Source: Paenibacillus spongiae
GTDB taxonomy: Bacteria > Bacillota > Bacilli > Paenibacillales > Paenibacillaceae
NCBI RefSeq assembly: GCF_024734895.1
Contig: NZ_CP091430.1
Coordinates: 2,684,501 to 2,748,500, forward strand
DNA: 64,000 bases
Direction: 5' to 3'
The notes below the pieces were generated by a model. It did not search any database, was not told the DNA's origin, and saw only the letters and a program-made list of their open reading frames with translations. Within the stretch, counting starts at the first letter, position 1, and the number at the start of each line of letters is the position of its first letter. The translations under genes were made by a program, and so were the position numbers. Of this stretch, positions 8,324 through 17,697 are shown piece by piece.

Positions 8324-11312
8324 ACACCCTTGGTTTTTGCTGCTGCTTCTACCATGGGCTGTTATGCTCTGGTGGATGTACAAGGCGACGCTTCGGTTAA
8401 CCGGCTGGCGCAAGCCTGCGGCGGTCGGCATTCGAGCATTGATCATGCTGCTCGTTATCGTCGTCGCGGCGGGGATCAACCCCTACGTCAAGGTAGAGCA
8501 GCGGAATGTCGTATTCGTAGCGGACCGGTCCGCCAGCTTGGAAGCGGACGGTTCCATGGGAGACTGGATCGCGCAAGCGATCGCCGGCAAGGAAGACAAG
8601 GACCGCTCAGGCGTCGTATCGGTTGGGCTGAACGCGGCTGTCGAGCAGCCGCTCATCGCCGATCCGGTATTGGAGCAAGCTTCGGCATTCGCCTTCCGAA
8701 CGGTTGTTGGCGAATCGTTCAGCCATCTTGCGCAAGGGCTTCAGCTGGCATCGGGTCTCCTTCCAGGCGAAGGAGGGCGTGTCGTGCTGCTGTCTGACGG
8801 GGAAGAGAACGTAGGCGATCTGCTGCGGCAGGGTCGTCTGCTGCGCGATCAAGGGATCGCGGTGGACGTTCTTCCGATTACGCCCCGCGAGCGGAAGGAT
8901 GCGGCGGTCGAGCGGCTCGATCTGCCGAAGAGCTTGCATCAAGCCGAGAAATTTGCTTTCGAGATCACGCTGAGCAGCACGTTCGCGGGCGATGCCGTGC
9001 TTCGCCTATACGAAGATAATACGGAGATTGCTCAGCAGAAGGTGCGTCTGGAGCGTGGCGAGAACCGGTTCGCCCTGCAGAGCGTGGCGACCTCGCCGGG
9101 CTTTCACCGATACCGGGCGGAGCTCTATGCGGACGGTGACGAACGGGGGCAGAACAATGCCGGCTTTGCTTACAGCCGGGTAAGCGGCCCGCCGAGGGTG
9201 CTGATCGTGGAAGGCAAGGCTGGTAGCTCCAACAATATCGTGTCGGCACTGGAATCTTCGCTGATAACGACGGAGACGATTCTCCCGGAGCAGCTACCGC
9301 TGGAGCTGGCCGACTATTCCCGTTATGACAGCATCGTGTTGAATAATATACCGGCGACGCGTATCGCGGCGAAGCCGATGGAATGGCTTTCCAAAGCGGT
9401 ATCCGATTTCGGCGTCGGATTGGTCATGGTCGGGGGCGAGGACAGCTACGGACTGGGCGGTTATTTTAAAACGCCGGTCGAGCGCGCGCTGCCTGTCTAC
9501 ATGGACTTGAAGGGCAAACGGCAAATTCCTTCTCTCGGTCTGGTTCTGGTCATCGATAAATCGGGGAGCATGTCGGACGGGAAGATCGAGCTCGCGAAGG
9601 AAGCCGCGATGCGGACGGTCGAGCTGATGCGCGACCAGGATACGGTCGGGGTTCTCGCCTTCGATTCCTCGCCGTGGTGGGTCGTCGAGCCGACCAAACT
9701 GAATGACCGCGATGCTGTCATGACGGGCATCCAAGGTATTCAGGCCGACGGCGGCACAGAGATTTATACCTCCCTGGAATCCGCTTATCAGGCATTAAGA
9801 GAAGTTCAGGCGGAACGCAAGCATATCATTCTGCTGACGGATGGGCAGTCGGCGACAAGTCCCGGCTATGAACCGTTGACCGCTTCCATGGTGAAGGAGA
9901 AGATGACCCTCTCTACTGTCGCAGTCGGTGACGGCTCGGATACCAGGCTGCTTCAATGGCTGGCTGAAGCGGCCAAAGGACGATATTATTTCACGAATGA
10001 CCAAAGTACGCTTCCGGCCATATTCAGCCGGGAAGCCGTTATGATGTCCCGCACTTATATCGTGGACAAGCCTTTCATTCCGTCGATCGGCCAGGCAGGC
10101 AGCTGGTCGCCGTTATTTGCGCAAGGCGTCCCCGCCATACAAGCGTATATTGCCACCACAGCGAAAGAAACCGCGGAAACCGCTCTGCTTACACCCGACG
10201 GCGATCCGCTGCTTGCCCGTTGGCAGTACGGCTCCGGCCGGTCGGTTGCCTGGACGAGCGATCTTACAGGCAAATGGTCGCATGATTGGACGCTTTGGAG
10301 CGATTTTCCAAACATATTCGCATCGTGGGTGAAGTGGACCTTCCCCCAATTTGTCTCCGAGCCTTATGAAGTGACGGCTGCTCTGGAGGGCGGAGAGGCG
10401 CGGCTGCAAATTGCGCAAACCGGGGCGGATGATGGAATCACGGGCGGTATTCAAGTTGGCGTGACCGACGATAAAGGGAAGAAGAGCGACCTGTCGGCGC
10501 TGCCTGTGAAGCCTGGCGAATTCGAAGTCCGGATACCGGCGGCGGAGCCGGGCGCTTATATGACCCGCATTGCCGCCAAATCAAGCAGCGGAGCTTCCTC
10601 CGGGGACGACGCGGAAGAAGGCATTATGGCCGGCTTCGTCATTCCCTATTCCCAAGAATACCGGATCGCGGCCGGCGACGGGACGGAGAAGCTGAACAAG
10701 CTAGCAGCCTTGACCGGAGGCCGGGTGCTTCAGTCGGCCAAGCCTGAGGAAGCGTTCATGTTCGATCCAACGGTTAGCCGTGAATATACGGATATCACGC
10801 GGCAGCTTCTTATCGCAGCACTACTGCTGTGGCTGGTCGATATCGCACTGCGCCGGTTAGCGATTCCTTGGCACCGGATCGGAGCGGTTATTAGCGCCCT
10901 TGGCCGATCACGCGGCCGCACTCCGGCACGCAAGTCGCCCGCCGAAGCGGGAGGGACACGCATGGCTCAGCTTCAGCAGCGAAAGAAACGAACCGATTCG
11001 TTCTACGGCAGCGGCACGGAGGAGCGGAAGCATTCAAAACCAGCAGCTTCATCCGTAACGCCGAGCGAAACAGCCGAGATGCAGAGCAAGCCCGTCATTC
11101 CGACCCGTCCTGCGAAGCCAACCGGCGGATCTGTCGAGCGGTCTCGCGCGGTTCATGGAAGCACTGCCTCCTCGTCTGTCCGTCAGGCCGGAACGAATCC
11201 GGTACCCCCGGCACCGCCGGAACCGGATAATTCCAAGAACACCGCCGGGGAGAATGGAGCAAACAGCGGGATCAACCGTCTTCTCGCAGCTAAGAAGCGT
11301 ACGCGCCGCTAA
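8307..11312 (+). CDS. Large membrane protein with two VWA domains and a disordered C-terminus
   Basis: About 1001 aa. GTG 8307 is preferred because a GGGGGGTG site lies seven bases upstream; the frame is open to TTG 8280. Helices at about 8-25 and 38-60 are followed by a first VWA region (DRSASLE), a beta-rich part, and a glutamine-amidotransferase-like stretch with GGEDSYGLGGY near 377. A second, complete VWA domain follows (VIDKSGSMSDGK near 416, DGGTEIYTSL, LLTDGQS). A helix near 830-850 anchors the C-terminus, after which about 150 residues are Arg/Pro/Ser-rich and look disordered. Such double-VWA proteins occur beside MoxR and BatA. No catalytic role can be claimed. It is the last gene of the operon. 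Confidence 0.9.
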   Translation: MGAQFEHPWFLLLLLPWAVMLWWMYKATLRLTGWRKPAAVGIRALIMLLVIVVAAGINPYVKVEQRNVVFVADRSASLEADGSMGDWIAQAIAGKEDKDRSGVVSVGLNAAVEQPLIADPVLEQASAFAFRTVVGESFSHLAQGLQLASGLLPGEGGRVVLLSDGEENVGDLLRQGRLLRDQGIAVDVLPITPRERKDAAVERLDLPKSLHQAEKFAFEITLSSTFAGDAVLRLYEDNTEIAQQKVRLERGENRFALQSVATSPGFHRYRAELYADGDERGQNNAGFAYSRVSGPPRVLIVEGKAGSSNNIVSALESSLITTETILPEQLPLELADYSRYDSIVLNNIPATRIAAKPMEWLSKAVSDFGVGLVMVGGEDSYGLGGYFKTPVERALPVYMDLKGKRQIPSLGLVLVIDKSGSMSDGKIELAKEAAMRTVELMRDQDTVGVLAFDSSPWWVVEPTKLNDRDAVMTGIQGIQADGGTEIYTSLESAYQALREVQAERKHIILLTDGQSATSPGYEPLTASMVKEKMTLSTVAVGDGSDTRLLQWLAEAAKGRYYFTNDQSTLPAIFSREAVMMSRTYIVDKPFIPSIGQAGSWSPLFAQGVPAIQAYIATTAKETAETALLTPDGDPLLARWQYGSGRSVAWTSDLTGKWSHDWTLWSDFPNIFASWVKWTFPQFVSEPYEVTAALEGGEARLQIAQTGADDGITGGIQVGVTDDKGKKSDLSALPVKPGEFEVRIPAAEPGAYMTRIAAKSSSGASSGDDAEEGIMAGFVIPYSQEYRIAAGDGTEKLNKLAALTGGRVLQSAKPEEAFMFDPTVSREYTDITRQLLIAALLLWLVDIALRRLAIPWHRIGAVISALGRSRGRTPARKSPAEAGGTRMAQLQQRKKRTDSFYGSGTEERKHSKPAASSVTPSETAEMQSKPVIPTRPAKPTGGSVERSRAVHGSTASSSVRQAGTNPVPPAPPEPDNSKNTAGENGANSGINRLLAAKKRTRR

Positions 11313-11439
11313 GCGGAATCCCGGCTCTGTCAGCCCCGCTGGACACAATCGATCCTCCATTGGTAAAATGCAAATTGAGGCACTTCTCCCGGCTGCCAAT
11401 TGACGGATAACTGCATGCGATAAGGAGGGCGACAGCGGT

Positions 11440-11820
11440 ATGGACATATTTACACGCATTGCGGAAGACCGGATCAAGGATGCGTTATCGCGCGGAGATT
11501 TCGAGCAGCTGCCAGGCAAGGGAAAACCGCTGGAGCTCGAGGATCTGTCGCATGTCCCTGAGGAACTTCGCATCGGTTACAAGCTGCTGAAGAACGCGGG
11601 CGTTATACCCGAGGAGATGCAGCTATCCAAAGAGATGGTGTCGCTGCAGGAGCTCATTGCGTTATGTAAAAGCGATGAAGAGCGCGTGCCGCTGCAGAAG
11701 CGGCTTAACGAGAAACGCATCCGGTTCAGGATGCTGCTCGAATCGCAAGGGTTGGCCGATTCGGCCGTATTTGCCCAATACGAACAGAAAGTGCGTACCA
11801 AACTCGAAGGGGATGGATAA
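11440..11820 (+). CDS. DUF1992 domain protein (DnaJC28-type conserved domain)
   Basis: A 126-aa cytoplasmic protein. The N-terminus shows the DUF1992 hallmark: ERI-type helix AEDRIKDALSRGDFEQLPG, then GKGKPLELEDL and a GYKLLKNAGVIPEE motif. The domain is also found in the eukaryotic DnaJ homologue DNAJC28, but there is no J domain here. Its function is unknown. The upstream site AAGGAGG lies about 13 bases before ATG 11440, slightly further than usual. Four bases separate it from the rhodanese gene, so the two are probably co-transcribed. Confidence 0.9.
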   Translation: MDIFTRIAEDRIKDALSRGDFEQLPGKGKPLELEDLSHVPEELRIGYKLLKNAGVIPEEMQLSKEMVSLQELIALCKSDEERVPLQKRLNEKRIRFRMLLESQGLADSAVFAQYEQKVRTKLEGDG

Positions 11821-11823
11821 CCG

Positions 11824-12135
11824 TTGTACGATGAAATAATGGCCAGCGAGCTGGAAACCAAGCTTCGCAATGGAGAGAAGCTTCAAGTGATCGATGTCCG
11901 GGAGCTGGACGAATGGCAGGACGGTCATATTGCGCAAGCCAAGCACATCCCTTTATCCGGACTTGTAGCGCGTCTTGACGAGCTGGATAAGAACGATAAA
12001 CCGATCTATATGGTCTGCAGAAGCGGTAACCGCAGCGGCAAAGCATGCGACTTTCTGTCAGCGCAAGGCTATCAGGTCATCAATATGCTCGGCGGTATGA
12101 TGAGCTGGCCGGGCGAGGTTGTCGAGGGCGATTAA
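11824..12135 (+). CDS. Rhodanese-like sulfurtransferase
   Basis: A single-domain rhodanese of about 103 aa. The active-site loop CRSGNRS contains the persulfide-forming cysteine (residue 65), and the flanking VIDVRELDEWQDGHI and HIPLSGL motifs are typical. It would carry sulfane sulfur or act in thiol stress; the natural partner is not evident. Translation probably begins at TTG 11824, behind the GAAGGGGATGGA site inside the end of the DUF1992 gene. In-frame ATG 11839 is an alternative start giving 98 aa. A hairpin terminator lies about 110 bp downstream. Confidence 0.92.
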   Translation: MYDEIMASELETKLRNGEKLQVIDVRELDEWQDGHIAQAKHIPLSGLVARLDELDKNDKPIYMVCRSGNRSGKACDFLSAQGYQVINMLGGMMSWPGEVVEGD

Positions 12136-12245
12136 TTCGGTCCGTTACATGCTTTAACAAGCGGCGATCCGGGAACCATCGAAGATGATACCGGATCCCG
12201 CAACGTATTGACACTGGATTCCGCAAGGTATTGATGCAGGATCAC

Positions 12246-12306
12246 AAGAAACCGTTCATTCGTTAATGGAGGAGTAATCCGCCATTGACGACAGGAACGG
12301 TTTCTT
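12246..12306. terminator. Hairpin terminator after the rhodanese gene
   Basis: AAGAAACCGTTC (12246-12257) is perfectly complementary to GAACGGTTTCTT (12295-12306). A nested stem, AATGG/GGA pairing with TCC/CCATT, lies in the loop. The T-rich 3' arm allows intrinsic termination in the plus direction. It closes the DUF1992-rhodanese unit. Confidence 0.65.
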
Positions 12307-12520
12307 TGCTTACTTCGATTATAGGACCCTCCTGCACAGCGAATGAAACCGGAACGAGCGAATCCTGCACCCGATCAACAGCGTGAAGGCGAGATGTATG
12401 TATGCGGCTTGGATGCGCTGCAAGCCTTAACCCGCAACTTCGTCCGAACTTTTATCATGACGGGCCGCCTCAGGTCATATAGTGAAAGGAAGGACATCTT
12501 GTTCACCCGGAGGGACGATC
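12307..12520. other. Leader region of the copper ATPase gene, no gene seen
   Basis: Together with the terminator and the sequence before it, this forms a gene-free stretch of about 385 bp between the rhodanese and the P-type ATPase. The 63-codon frame at 12343-12534 has no ribosome binding site and overlaps the real start of the ATPase, so I do not call it. I found no clear CsoR-type operator by eye. GGAGG at 12509-12513 is the ribosome binding site for the ATPase. Confidence 0.5.
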
Positions 12521-14725
12521 ATGGGCGAAAATAACGGCAGTGCTATTCTGGATATGTCGATTCAAGGCATGAGCTGTACGGCGTGCGCGTCCCGAATTGA
12601 GAGAGCCATTGGCAAGCTGGACGGCGTTTCCGGCGTGTCGGTCCATTATGCCGGCAAATCAGGATGCGTGCAATATGCTCCCGAACGGGTGTCGCCAAGC
12701 CGGATTATGGAACGGATCGGTGAACTCGGCTTCCAGGCGTTCCCCTATGGCAATGAGAAGATAGGCAATGAGACGTCGGCATTGAAACTTCGGTTTATCT
12801 TATCTCTGCTGCTGACGGTTCCGCTATTAGGCGCGATGATCCATCATTATAGCTGGTTAAGCGGCGTGCCGGTTCCGGCTTTTATCTTGGATCCCATGCT
12901 GCAGCTGGTGCTGGCGGCCATCGTTCAATTCGGTCTGGGAATGCCCTTTTATTTCGGCGCTTATTATGCACTAAGGGAACGAACGGCCAATATGGACGTT
13001 CTGGTGGCGCTTGGGACGACGGCTGCATTCGCCTACAGCTATTATGCGATGCTGACCTCTCAGCCGCTGTATTTCGAGACGTCGGCGGTCGTCATTACGG
13101 CTATTCTGCTGGGCAAATGGCTGGAGTCCGCCGCCGCGGACCGCGTGATGCGCGAAAGTGACGGTTTCGCATCGCTTCTGATGAAAGAAGCGGTGGTCGT
13201 GAAGGGAGGGACGCGGCAAGCCGTTCCGGTCCAATTCGTACGGACGGGCGATATCGTTCTCGCCGAGCCGAAGCTGCCGATCGCCGTCGACGGCATCATT
13301 CTGAACGGCTATGCGGAAGTGGACGAGTCATTCTTGACCGGAGAAAGTATGCCCGCTGCCAAAGGTCCCGGCGATGTCGTGTATGCGGGAACCGTTCCGG
13401 TGGGCGGAGAGCTCATCATACGAGCGCAAGCTTCTGCCACGGATACGATGCTAAACCGAATCGCCGTATTGACCCGTCAAGCCCAGTCAACGAAGTCTTC
13501 GATCGGGCGGAAAGTCGATCGGCTGGCTGCCGTTTTCGTCCCGGTCATGATCGGCATGTCTGGCCTGACGATGCTGATCTGGCTGACAGTGCTGAAGCCA
13601 GGAGATGTAGGCACGGCATCCGTGCATGCGCTCGCTGTGCTGCTAGCCGCTTGCCCGTGCGCGCTCGGTCTTGCGGCGCCTATATCGCTCGTGCTCGCAT
13701 CCGGGAAGCTGGCAAGGCGGGGAATCGTCATGAAAGAAGCCGGGACGCTTGAAAGATTAGCCCATCTGGACACGATCATGCTCGACAAGACCGGCACGCT
13801 TACCGAAGGAAAGCCTGTATTGACAGAGATTTATGGGGTCGCCCCGATCACCCCCAGCATGCTTCTGCGACTCGCGGCTGCCGTCGAGAAGGGTTCCGCG
13901 CATCCTTATGCCAGGACGATTGTAGAAGAAGCGAGGCGTAAAGGATTGGTCATTCCGTCAGCCGAAGAATTTCGGGCTATACCAGGCAAGGGCGTGGAAG
14001 CGGTCGTCGATGGCCAGCACATTGCCATTGGCAGCGCAAGACTCATGACCGAGCGGGAGTGGCGGATCACGCATGCCGCAGCATCCTTTGCACAGCGGAA
14101 GGAGGCCAGCGGCGCGACCGTTCTCTACATTCATGCGGATGGCCGATGCTTGGGCGCTATCGCACTGAACGATCCGGTCAAACGTTCTTCGCGCGAAGCG
14201 GTTCGCATGCTGCGGGAGGAAGGGGTTCATGTGCTGATGGCAACGGGGGACCATCCCGCGGCTGCACGTGCTGCCGCGCACGCGGCCGGGATCGGTCAAG
14301 TGGAGGCTTCCATGCTGCCTGAAGACAAAGCGGCGTTCGTCCGCAGGCTGCAAGCGGAAGGGCGGCAGGTCGGGATGGCCGGTGACGGCTGGAATGACGC
14401 TCCTGCTATCGCGGCGGCGGATGTCGGCATCGCCATGGGAGATGGAACGGATGCGGCTCTCGCCGCAGGACATGTCGTCCTGATCCGGCCCCGTTTAACC
14501 GGTATTTGCGATTCGCTCCGCATCAGTAAATTGACCGTTCGCAATATTCGCCAGAATCTGACGTTTGCATTTGTCTACAATGCGATCGTCATTCCGTTCG
14601 CCGCTTTCGGCGGGCTTGAGCCTTGGATGGCCGGCACGGCGATGGCATTCAGCTCCGTTTCGGTCGTAGGCAATTCCCTGCGCTTGAACGGACAGATGAG
14701 CCGGGCATTGAAGCGCCCCGACTGA
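12521..14725 (+). CDS. copA: P1B-type copper(I)-transporting ATPase
   Basis: A 734-aa membrane pump. One N-terminal heavy-metal domain carries GMSCTAC (residues 16-22). The actuator has LTGES, the membrane site is CPC (about residue 378), the phosphorylation motif is DKTGTLTEG (about 422), and an HP motif occurs in SAHPYA. The last two helices contain YN (VYNAIVIP) and MAFSS, the marks of Cu(I) specificity. The hinge motif reads GDGWNDAP, where most family members have GDGINDAP. ATG 12521 is chosen because GGAGG precedes it. The adjacent DsbD_2-like gene and nearby FixH/YtkA-like gene suggest a CcoI/FixI-type role in supplying copper to an oxidase. Plain copper export is the alternative. Confidence 0.93.
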   Translation: MGENNGSAILDMSIQGMSCTACASRIERAIGKLDGVSGVSVHYAGKSGCVQYAPERVSPSRIMERIGELGFQAFPYGNEKIGNETSALKLRFILSLLLTVPLLGAMIHHYSWLSGVPVPAFILDPMLQLVLAAIVQFGLGMPFYFGAYYALRERTANMDVLVALGTTAAFAYSYYAMLTSQPLYFETSAVVITAILLGKWLESAAADRVMRESDGFASLLMKEAVVVKGGTRQAVPVQFVRTGDIVLAEPKLPIAVDGIILNGYAEVDESFLTGESMPAAKGPGDVVYAGTVPVGGELIIRAQASATDTMLNRIAVLTRQAQSTKSSIGRKVDRLAAVFVPVMIGMSGLTMLIWLTVLKPGDVGTASVHALAVLLAACPCALGLAAPISLVLASGKLARRGIVMKEAGTLERLAHLDTIMLDKTGTLTEGKPVLTEIYGVAPITPSMLLRLAAAVEKGSAHPYARTIVEEARRKGLVIPSAEEFRAIPGKGVEAVVDGQHIAIGSARLMTEREWRITHAAASFAQRKEASGATVLYIHADGRCLGAIALNDPVKRSSREAVRMLREEGVHVLMATGDHPAAARAAAHAAGIGQVEASMLPEDKAAFVRRLQAEGRQVGMAGDGWNDAPAIAAADVGIAMGDGTDAALAAGHVVLIRPRLTGICDSLRISKLTVRNIRQNLTFAFVYNAIVIPFAAFGGLEPWMAGTAMAFSSVSVVGNSLRLNGQMSRALKRPD

Positions 14726-14749
14726 TACGTTGCCCGAAGGAGGAACTAC

Positions 14750-15430
14750 ATGGCCGCGCCCGAGTGGGGATTAATCGCATTGACAGGTCTGCTGAGCGCC
14801 CCCCATTGCATGGGCATGTGCGGGGGCATTATATCGGCTGTGACGCTTCAGACAACGACAACGCCGTTTCGTGCAGTCGCGCTGTACAACACGGGACGGA
14901 TTCTTTCCTATTCCATTCTGGGCGCAGCGATGGGGACGGTCGGCTCGTTCGTGAATCTTGCAGGCAAGCTTGCCGGCTTGCAAGGACTTGCATCGATCAT
15001 TGGCGGCCTGTTTCTGCTGTTCTGGCTGTGGCGGAGGTTTCAACTGCCGTTCATGCAGGCTTGGACATCATTTCTGCATCGGAATCTTCTTCGCGGACGC
15101 GAATCAACGTCCGGCAAAGAATGGCTGCACGTGCTTGCAACGGGAGTATCGTTCGGCTTCCTGCCGTGCGGACTCACCTATGCGATGCAAATGAACGCTG
15201 CCGCGGCGGGTTCTGCATGGGGAGGCGCAGGCGTAATGGCATTATTCGGCATGGCGACATTCCCGGCGCTTGCATTCGTCGGATTGCTTGCAGGCCAGGC
15301 GGGCAGGAGCTGGAGGCGGATTATGGGGAAAGCGGGTACGGTAACGGCAGCGCTTGTCGGAGTATTAGCCATCATGCGGGGGCTTGCTTCAGCAGGATTT
15401 ATCCCAAGTATTTCTCCTTGGTTATGGTGA
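14750..15430 (+). CDS. DsbD_2 / TauE-SafE-like membrane protein, likely copper-related
   Basis: A 226-aa protein with about six membrane helices. The first helix contains SAPHCMGMCGGI (residues 16-27), the His/Cys/Met-rich signature of the cytochrome-biogenesis transmembrane family often mis-named sulfite exporter. A second Cys/Leu/Pro motif, GFLPCGLTY, sits near 140. In many bacteria this family stands beside CcoI-type copper ATPases, as here (25 bp gap, shared direction). I infer a role in copper handling for oxidase assembly. The ribosome binding site GAAGGAGG lies eight to nine bases before ATG 14750. Confidence 0.85.
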   Translation: MAAPEWGLIALTGLLSAPHCMGMCGGIISAVTLQTTTTPFRAVALYNTGRILSYSILGAAMGTVGSFVNLAGKLAGLQGLASIIGGLFLLFWLWRRFQLPFMQAWTSFLHRNLLRGRESTSGKEWLHVLATGVSFGFLPCGLTYAMQMNAAAAGSAWGGAGVMALFGMATFPALAFVGLLAGQAGRSWRRIMGKAGTVTAALVGVLAIMRGLASAGFIPSISPWLW

Positions 15431-15535
15431 ATTTGAACCATTCAATAAAATGGTGCTTCAGGACAGGAAGGATTTTGCCAGATCATAGCGAATTCTCAGG
15501 TGAATCGTTCCTTTCATAATAGCGGAGGATGAGCC

Positions 15536-17038
15536 ATGAGAAGTCGAGTCACCTATTTGAACAATAAACGTGTCGAAAATTTAAAAAGCACCATGCTGTT
15601 TAATCCGCACTGTCTACTCACCGAGAATATCAAAGGACTTCTGGAGAATTACTTAACCGGCGTCTATTTGGTTCAAGAAAACCGGATTATCTATGTAAAT
15701 CCCCGCCTTACCGAAATGTTCGGTTATACCCAATCGGAAATGTTGAGGATGGAGCCTATGGCATTCGTCCATCCGGAAGACCGGCAGCGGATGATCGAGG
15801 AAACGAACAGCAGGCTCAGAGGCGAAGAGAAGACGGCGAATTATTGGATGAGAGGGCTCAGGAAGGATGGCAGCTGCTTCAATTATGAGACACATGCGTC
15901 GCTTATTACATATGGGGGTAAGCCTGCCTTAATGGGGACTTTGCTCGATATGACCAGCCAGAAAACGGCCAGAGACCTGATGCAGGAACAGGATCTCCGT
16001 TATCAGAGGCTGATCAAATATTTGCCCGAGCCGATTATCGTTCACGACAAAGGGGCGATTATCTATACGAACAACGCCGGACTAAGGCTGCTCGGCGCCG
16101 ATAACCAGGAGCAGGTTCTGAGACTGAAGATCACTCAGATTACGCACCCGGATTATCATGATTCTATGAGAGAACGTATGGATAAGGTGGTTCTCTCCGA
16201 CGAGCCGCTGGATTTCGTCGAAACGCTGCTTCTCGGTTTGGACGGTCAAACCATCGAGGTCGAGGCATCGAGCATTCGCATACATAACTTTCTGGGCAGA
16301 AAAATCGTCGTCCAAACCGTATTCCGGGATATTCGCGACCGCAAACGGGCCGAGGAAGCGCTCATTAATTCCGAGAAGCTGTCCGTAGCCGGTCAGATGG
16401 CGGCGGGGATCGCGCACGAAATCCGGAATCCGCTGGCTTCCCTGAAAGGGTTTTCACAGCTGTTGAAAACCAAATTCGATAAACATCACGACTATTTGGA
16501 CATTATGCTGACCGAGCTTGACCGGATCAACGGGATCGTTCAAGAGTTTATGGCTCTAGCCAAGCCTCAGGCCCATGAATTTTACGAAGATCACGATCTG
16601 GTCCAAATCATCCGCAGTGTCATGAGGCTGCTGGAGACGCAGGCCATTATGAACAATGTCCAGATCAAACTAAACATTGGAAGCGATTTAACGATAACGC
16701 GATGCGAAGGGAATCAAATCAAGCAGGTCTTCATTAATTTATTGAAGAATGCCATCGATGCCATGCCCGGGGGCGGAGACGTTGAAATCGACCTTCAGCC
16801 TCACCGTAACCAGACGGTAGCCATTACTATAAAGGATCACGGGGTTGGCATTCCCAAGGAGCAGCTTGAGAAGCTGGGCGGTCCCTTCTATACGACGAAG
16901 AGCAGCGGTACCGGTCTTGGCCTGATGATCTGCAACCGGATTGTCGAGGCCCATCATGGTACGATATCGTTCGCAAGCGAGCTGGAATCCGGTACAACCG
17001 TAACCGTCGTGCTTCCTGTCACAGAAAAGTCGATTTAA
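15536..17038 (+). CDS. PAS-domain sensor histidine kinase (sporulation-kinase type)
   Basis: A 500-aa kinase with no membrane segment. Two PAS domains cover roughly residues 36-145 and 150-270. The dimerisation/phosphoacceptor helix carries GIAHEIRNPLASLKGF, with the phosphorylated histidine near residue 300. The ATPase domain has NLLKNAIDAMPGGG (N box), DHGVGIPKE (G1) and SGTGLGL (G2). The soluble multi-PAS architecture, with no adjacent response regulator, resembles the orphan kinases that feed the Spo0 phosphorelay. No signal can be deduced. The ribosome binding site is GGAGG about 10 bases before ATG 15536. Its stop overlaps the convergent FixH-like gene, with no terminator between them. 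Confidence 0.93.
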   Translation: MRSRVTYLNNKRVENLKSTMLFNPHCLLTENIKGLLENYLTGVYLVQENRIIYVNPRLTEMFGYTQSEMLRMEPMAFVHPEDRQRMIEETNSRLRGEEKTANYWMRGLRKDGSCFNYETHASLITYGGKPALMGTLLDMTSQKTARDLMQEQDLRYQRLIKYLPEPIIVHDKGAIIYTNNAGLRLLGADNQEQVLRLKITQITHPDYHDSMRERMDKVVLSDEPLDFVETLLLGLDGQTIEVEASSIRIHNFLGRKIVVQTVFRDIRDRKRAEEALINSEKLSVAGQMAAGIAHEIRNPLASLKGFSQLLKTKFDKHHDYLDIMLTELDRINGIVQEFMALAKPQAHEFYEDHDLVQIIRSVMRLLETQAIMNNVQIKLNIGSDLTITRCEGNQIKQVFINLLKNAIDAMPGGGDVEIDLQPHRNQTVAITIKDHGVGIPKEQLEKLGGPFYTTKSSGTGLGLMICNRIVEAHHGTISFASELESGTTVTVVLPVTEKSI

Positions 17039-17469
17039 GCGCCGGCCTTTAGTTTGCGGTTAAACATAACGGTTCTTTCGCCATTATCGGCTTCAACGGC
17101 GGCATCCCATATCCCAGCCATTAGCGGCACCGCATCTCCGTTATATACACCGGGTGCAATCTCCTTCAGCTCGAAGCTAACAACTCCGCATACCATATTC
17201 GACATGGATAAGCGAACATGGAGTTTATAGCTGCTTGCAGGCATTCCGTCCGGTTTCGATAGCTTGACAGTAAAATCGTTGCTCTGAAGCCGCTTGACCG
17301 GATAGGTTCCTAGCGTCATCTCAGCCTTCAAGCCGTCAACAGTCTGCAGGATGGTCGCGGGCGGAGCTTCTGCCGCCCATCCGGCTTGTGTCCGAATAGC
17401 CGCTGCAATTGCGATGACGGCTATAAGGGCTGCGATCCATAATCCGATTTTCTTGTTCAACGCATTCAT
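17035..17469 (-). CDS. FixH/YtkA-like exported protein
   Basis: A 144-aa protein with one N-terminal membrane anchor or uncleaved signal (about residues 8-30), then a small beta-sandwich. The FTVKLSKPDGMPASSYKLHVRLSM region and the ending GIWDAAVEADNGERTVMFN match the YtkA/FixH family pattern. FixH-like proteins work with CcoI/FixI copper pumps during oxidase maturation, and such a pump lies 2.3 kb away on the other strand. It could instead be a general extracytoplasmic lipid- or metal-binding protein. AAAAGGAG precedes the ATG at 17469. The stop codon overlaps the stop of the kinase gene. Confidence 0.75.
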   Translation of the reverse strand: MNALNKKIGLWIAALIAVIAIAAAIRTQAGWAAEAPPATILQTVDGLKAEMTLGTYPVKRLQSNDFTVKLSKPDGMPASSYKLHVRLSMSNMVCGVVSFELKEIAPGVYNGDAVPLMAGIWDAAVEADNGERTVMFNRKLKAGA

Positions 17470-17697
17470 TAACGTCGCTCCTTTTGCAAAATTCCGATTC
17501 GGAATCAGAAGCAGCCCTCCTTAATGAGAAGGGCGTTACCTTACCTATGAAGTATGCAAACAATCGCTTTTCAAGACCCTTTGCATGGCGTTTTGTTTAA
17601 ATATCGAAAAGATAATTTTCGCGATACGCTGCTTCTATATCCTGAAGGAAGATACCCGGTCGGCTGCCTATGACGTTGTCTGCTGCTTCTTATTGGT

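Noticed and set aside
12166..12197. GATCCGG/CCGGATC inverted repeat as a terminator
   Set aside because: It has no T run, and a much better terminator follows at 12246-12306.
12343..12534. 63-codon ORF before the copper ATPase
   Set aside because: No ribosome binding site, overlaps the true ATPase start, and the composition is not protein-like.
14623..15519. 298-codon ORF on the plus strand across the copper ATPase end and the TauE-like gene
   Set aside because: It is in another frame from two well-recognised genes. Its Arg/Ser/Cys-rich translation has no domain features.
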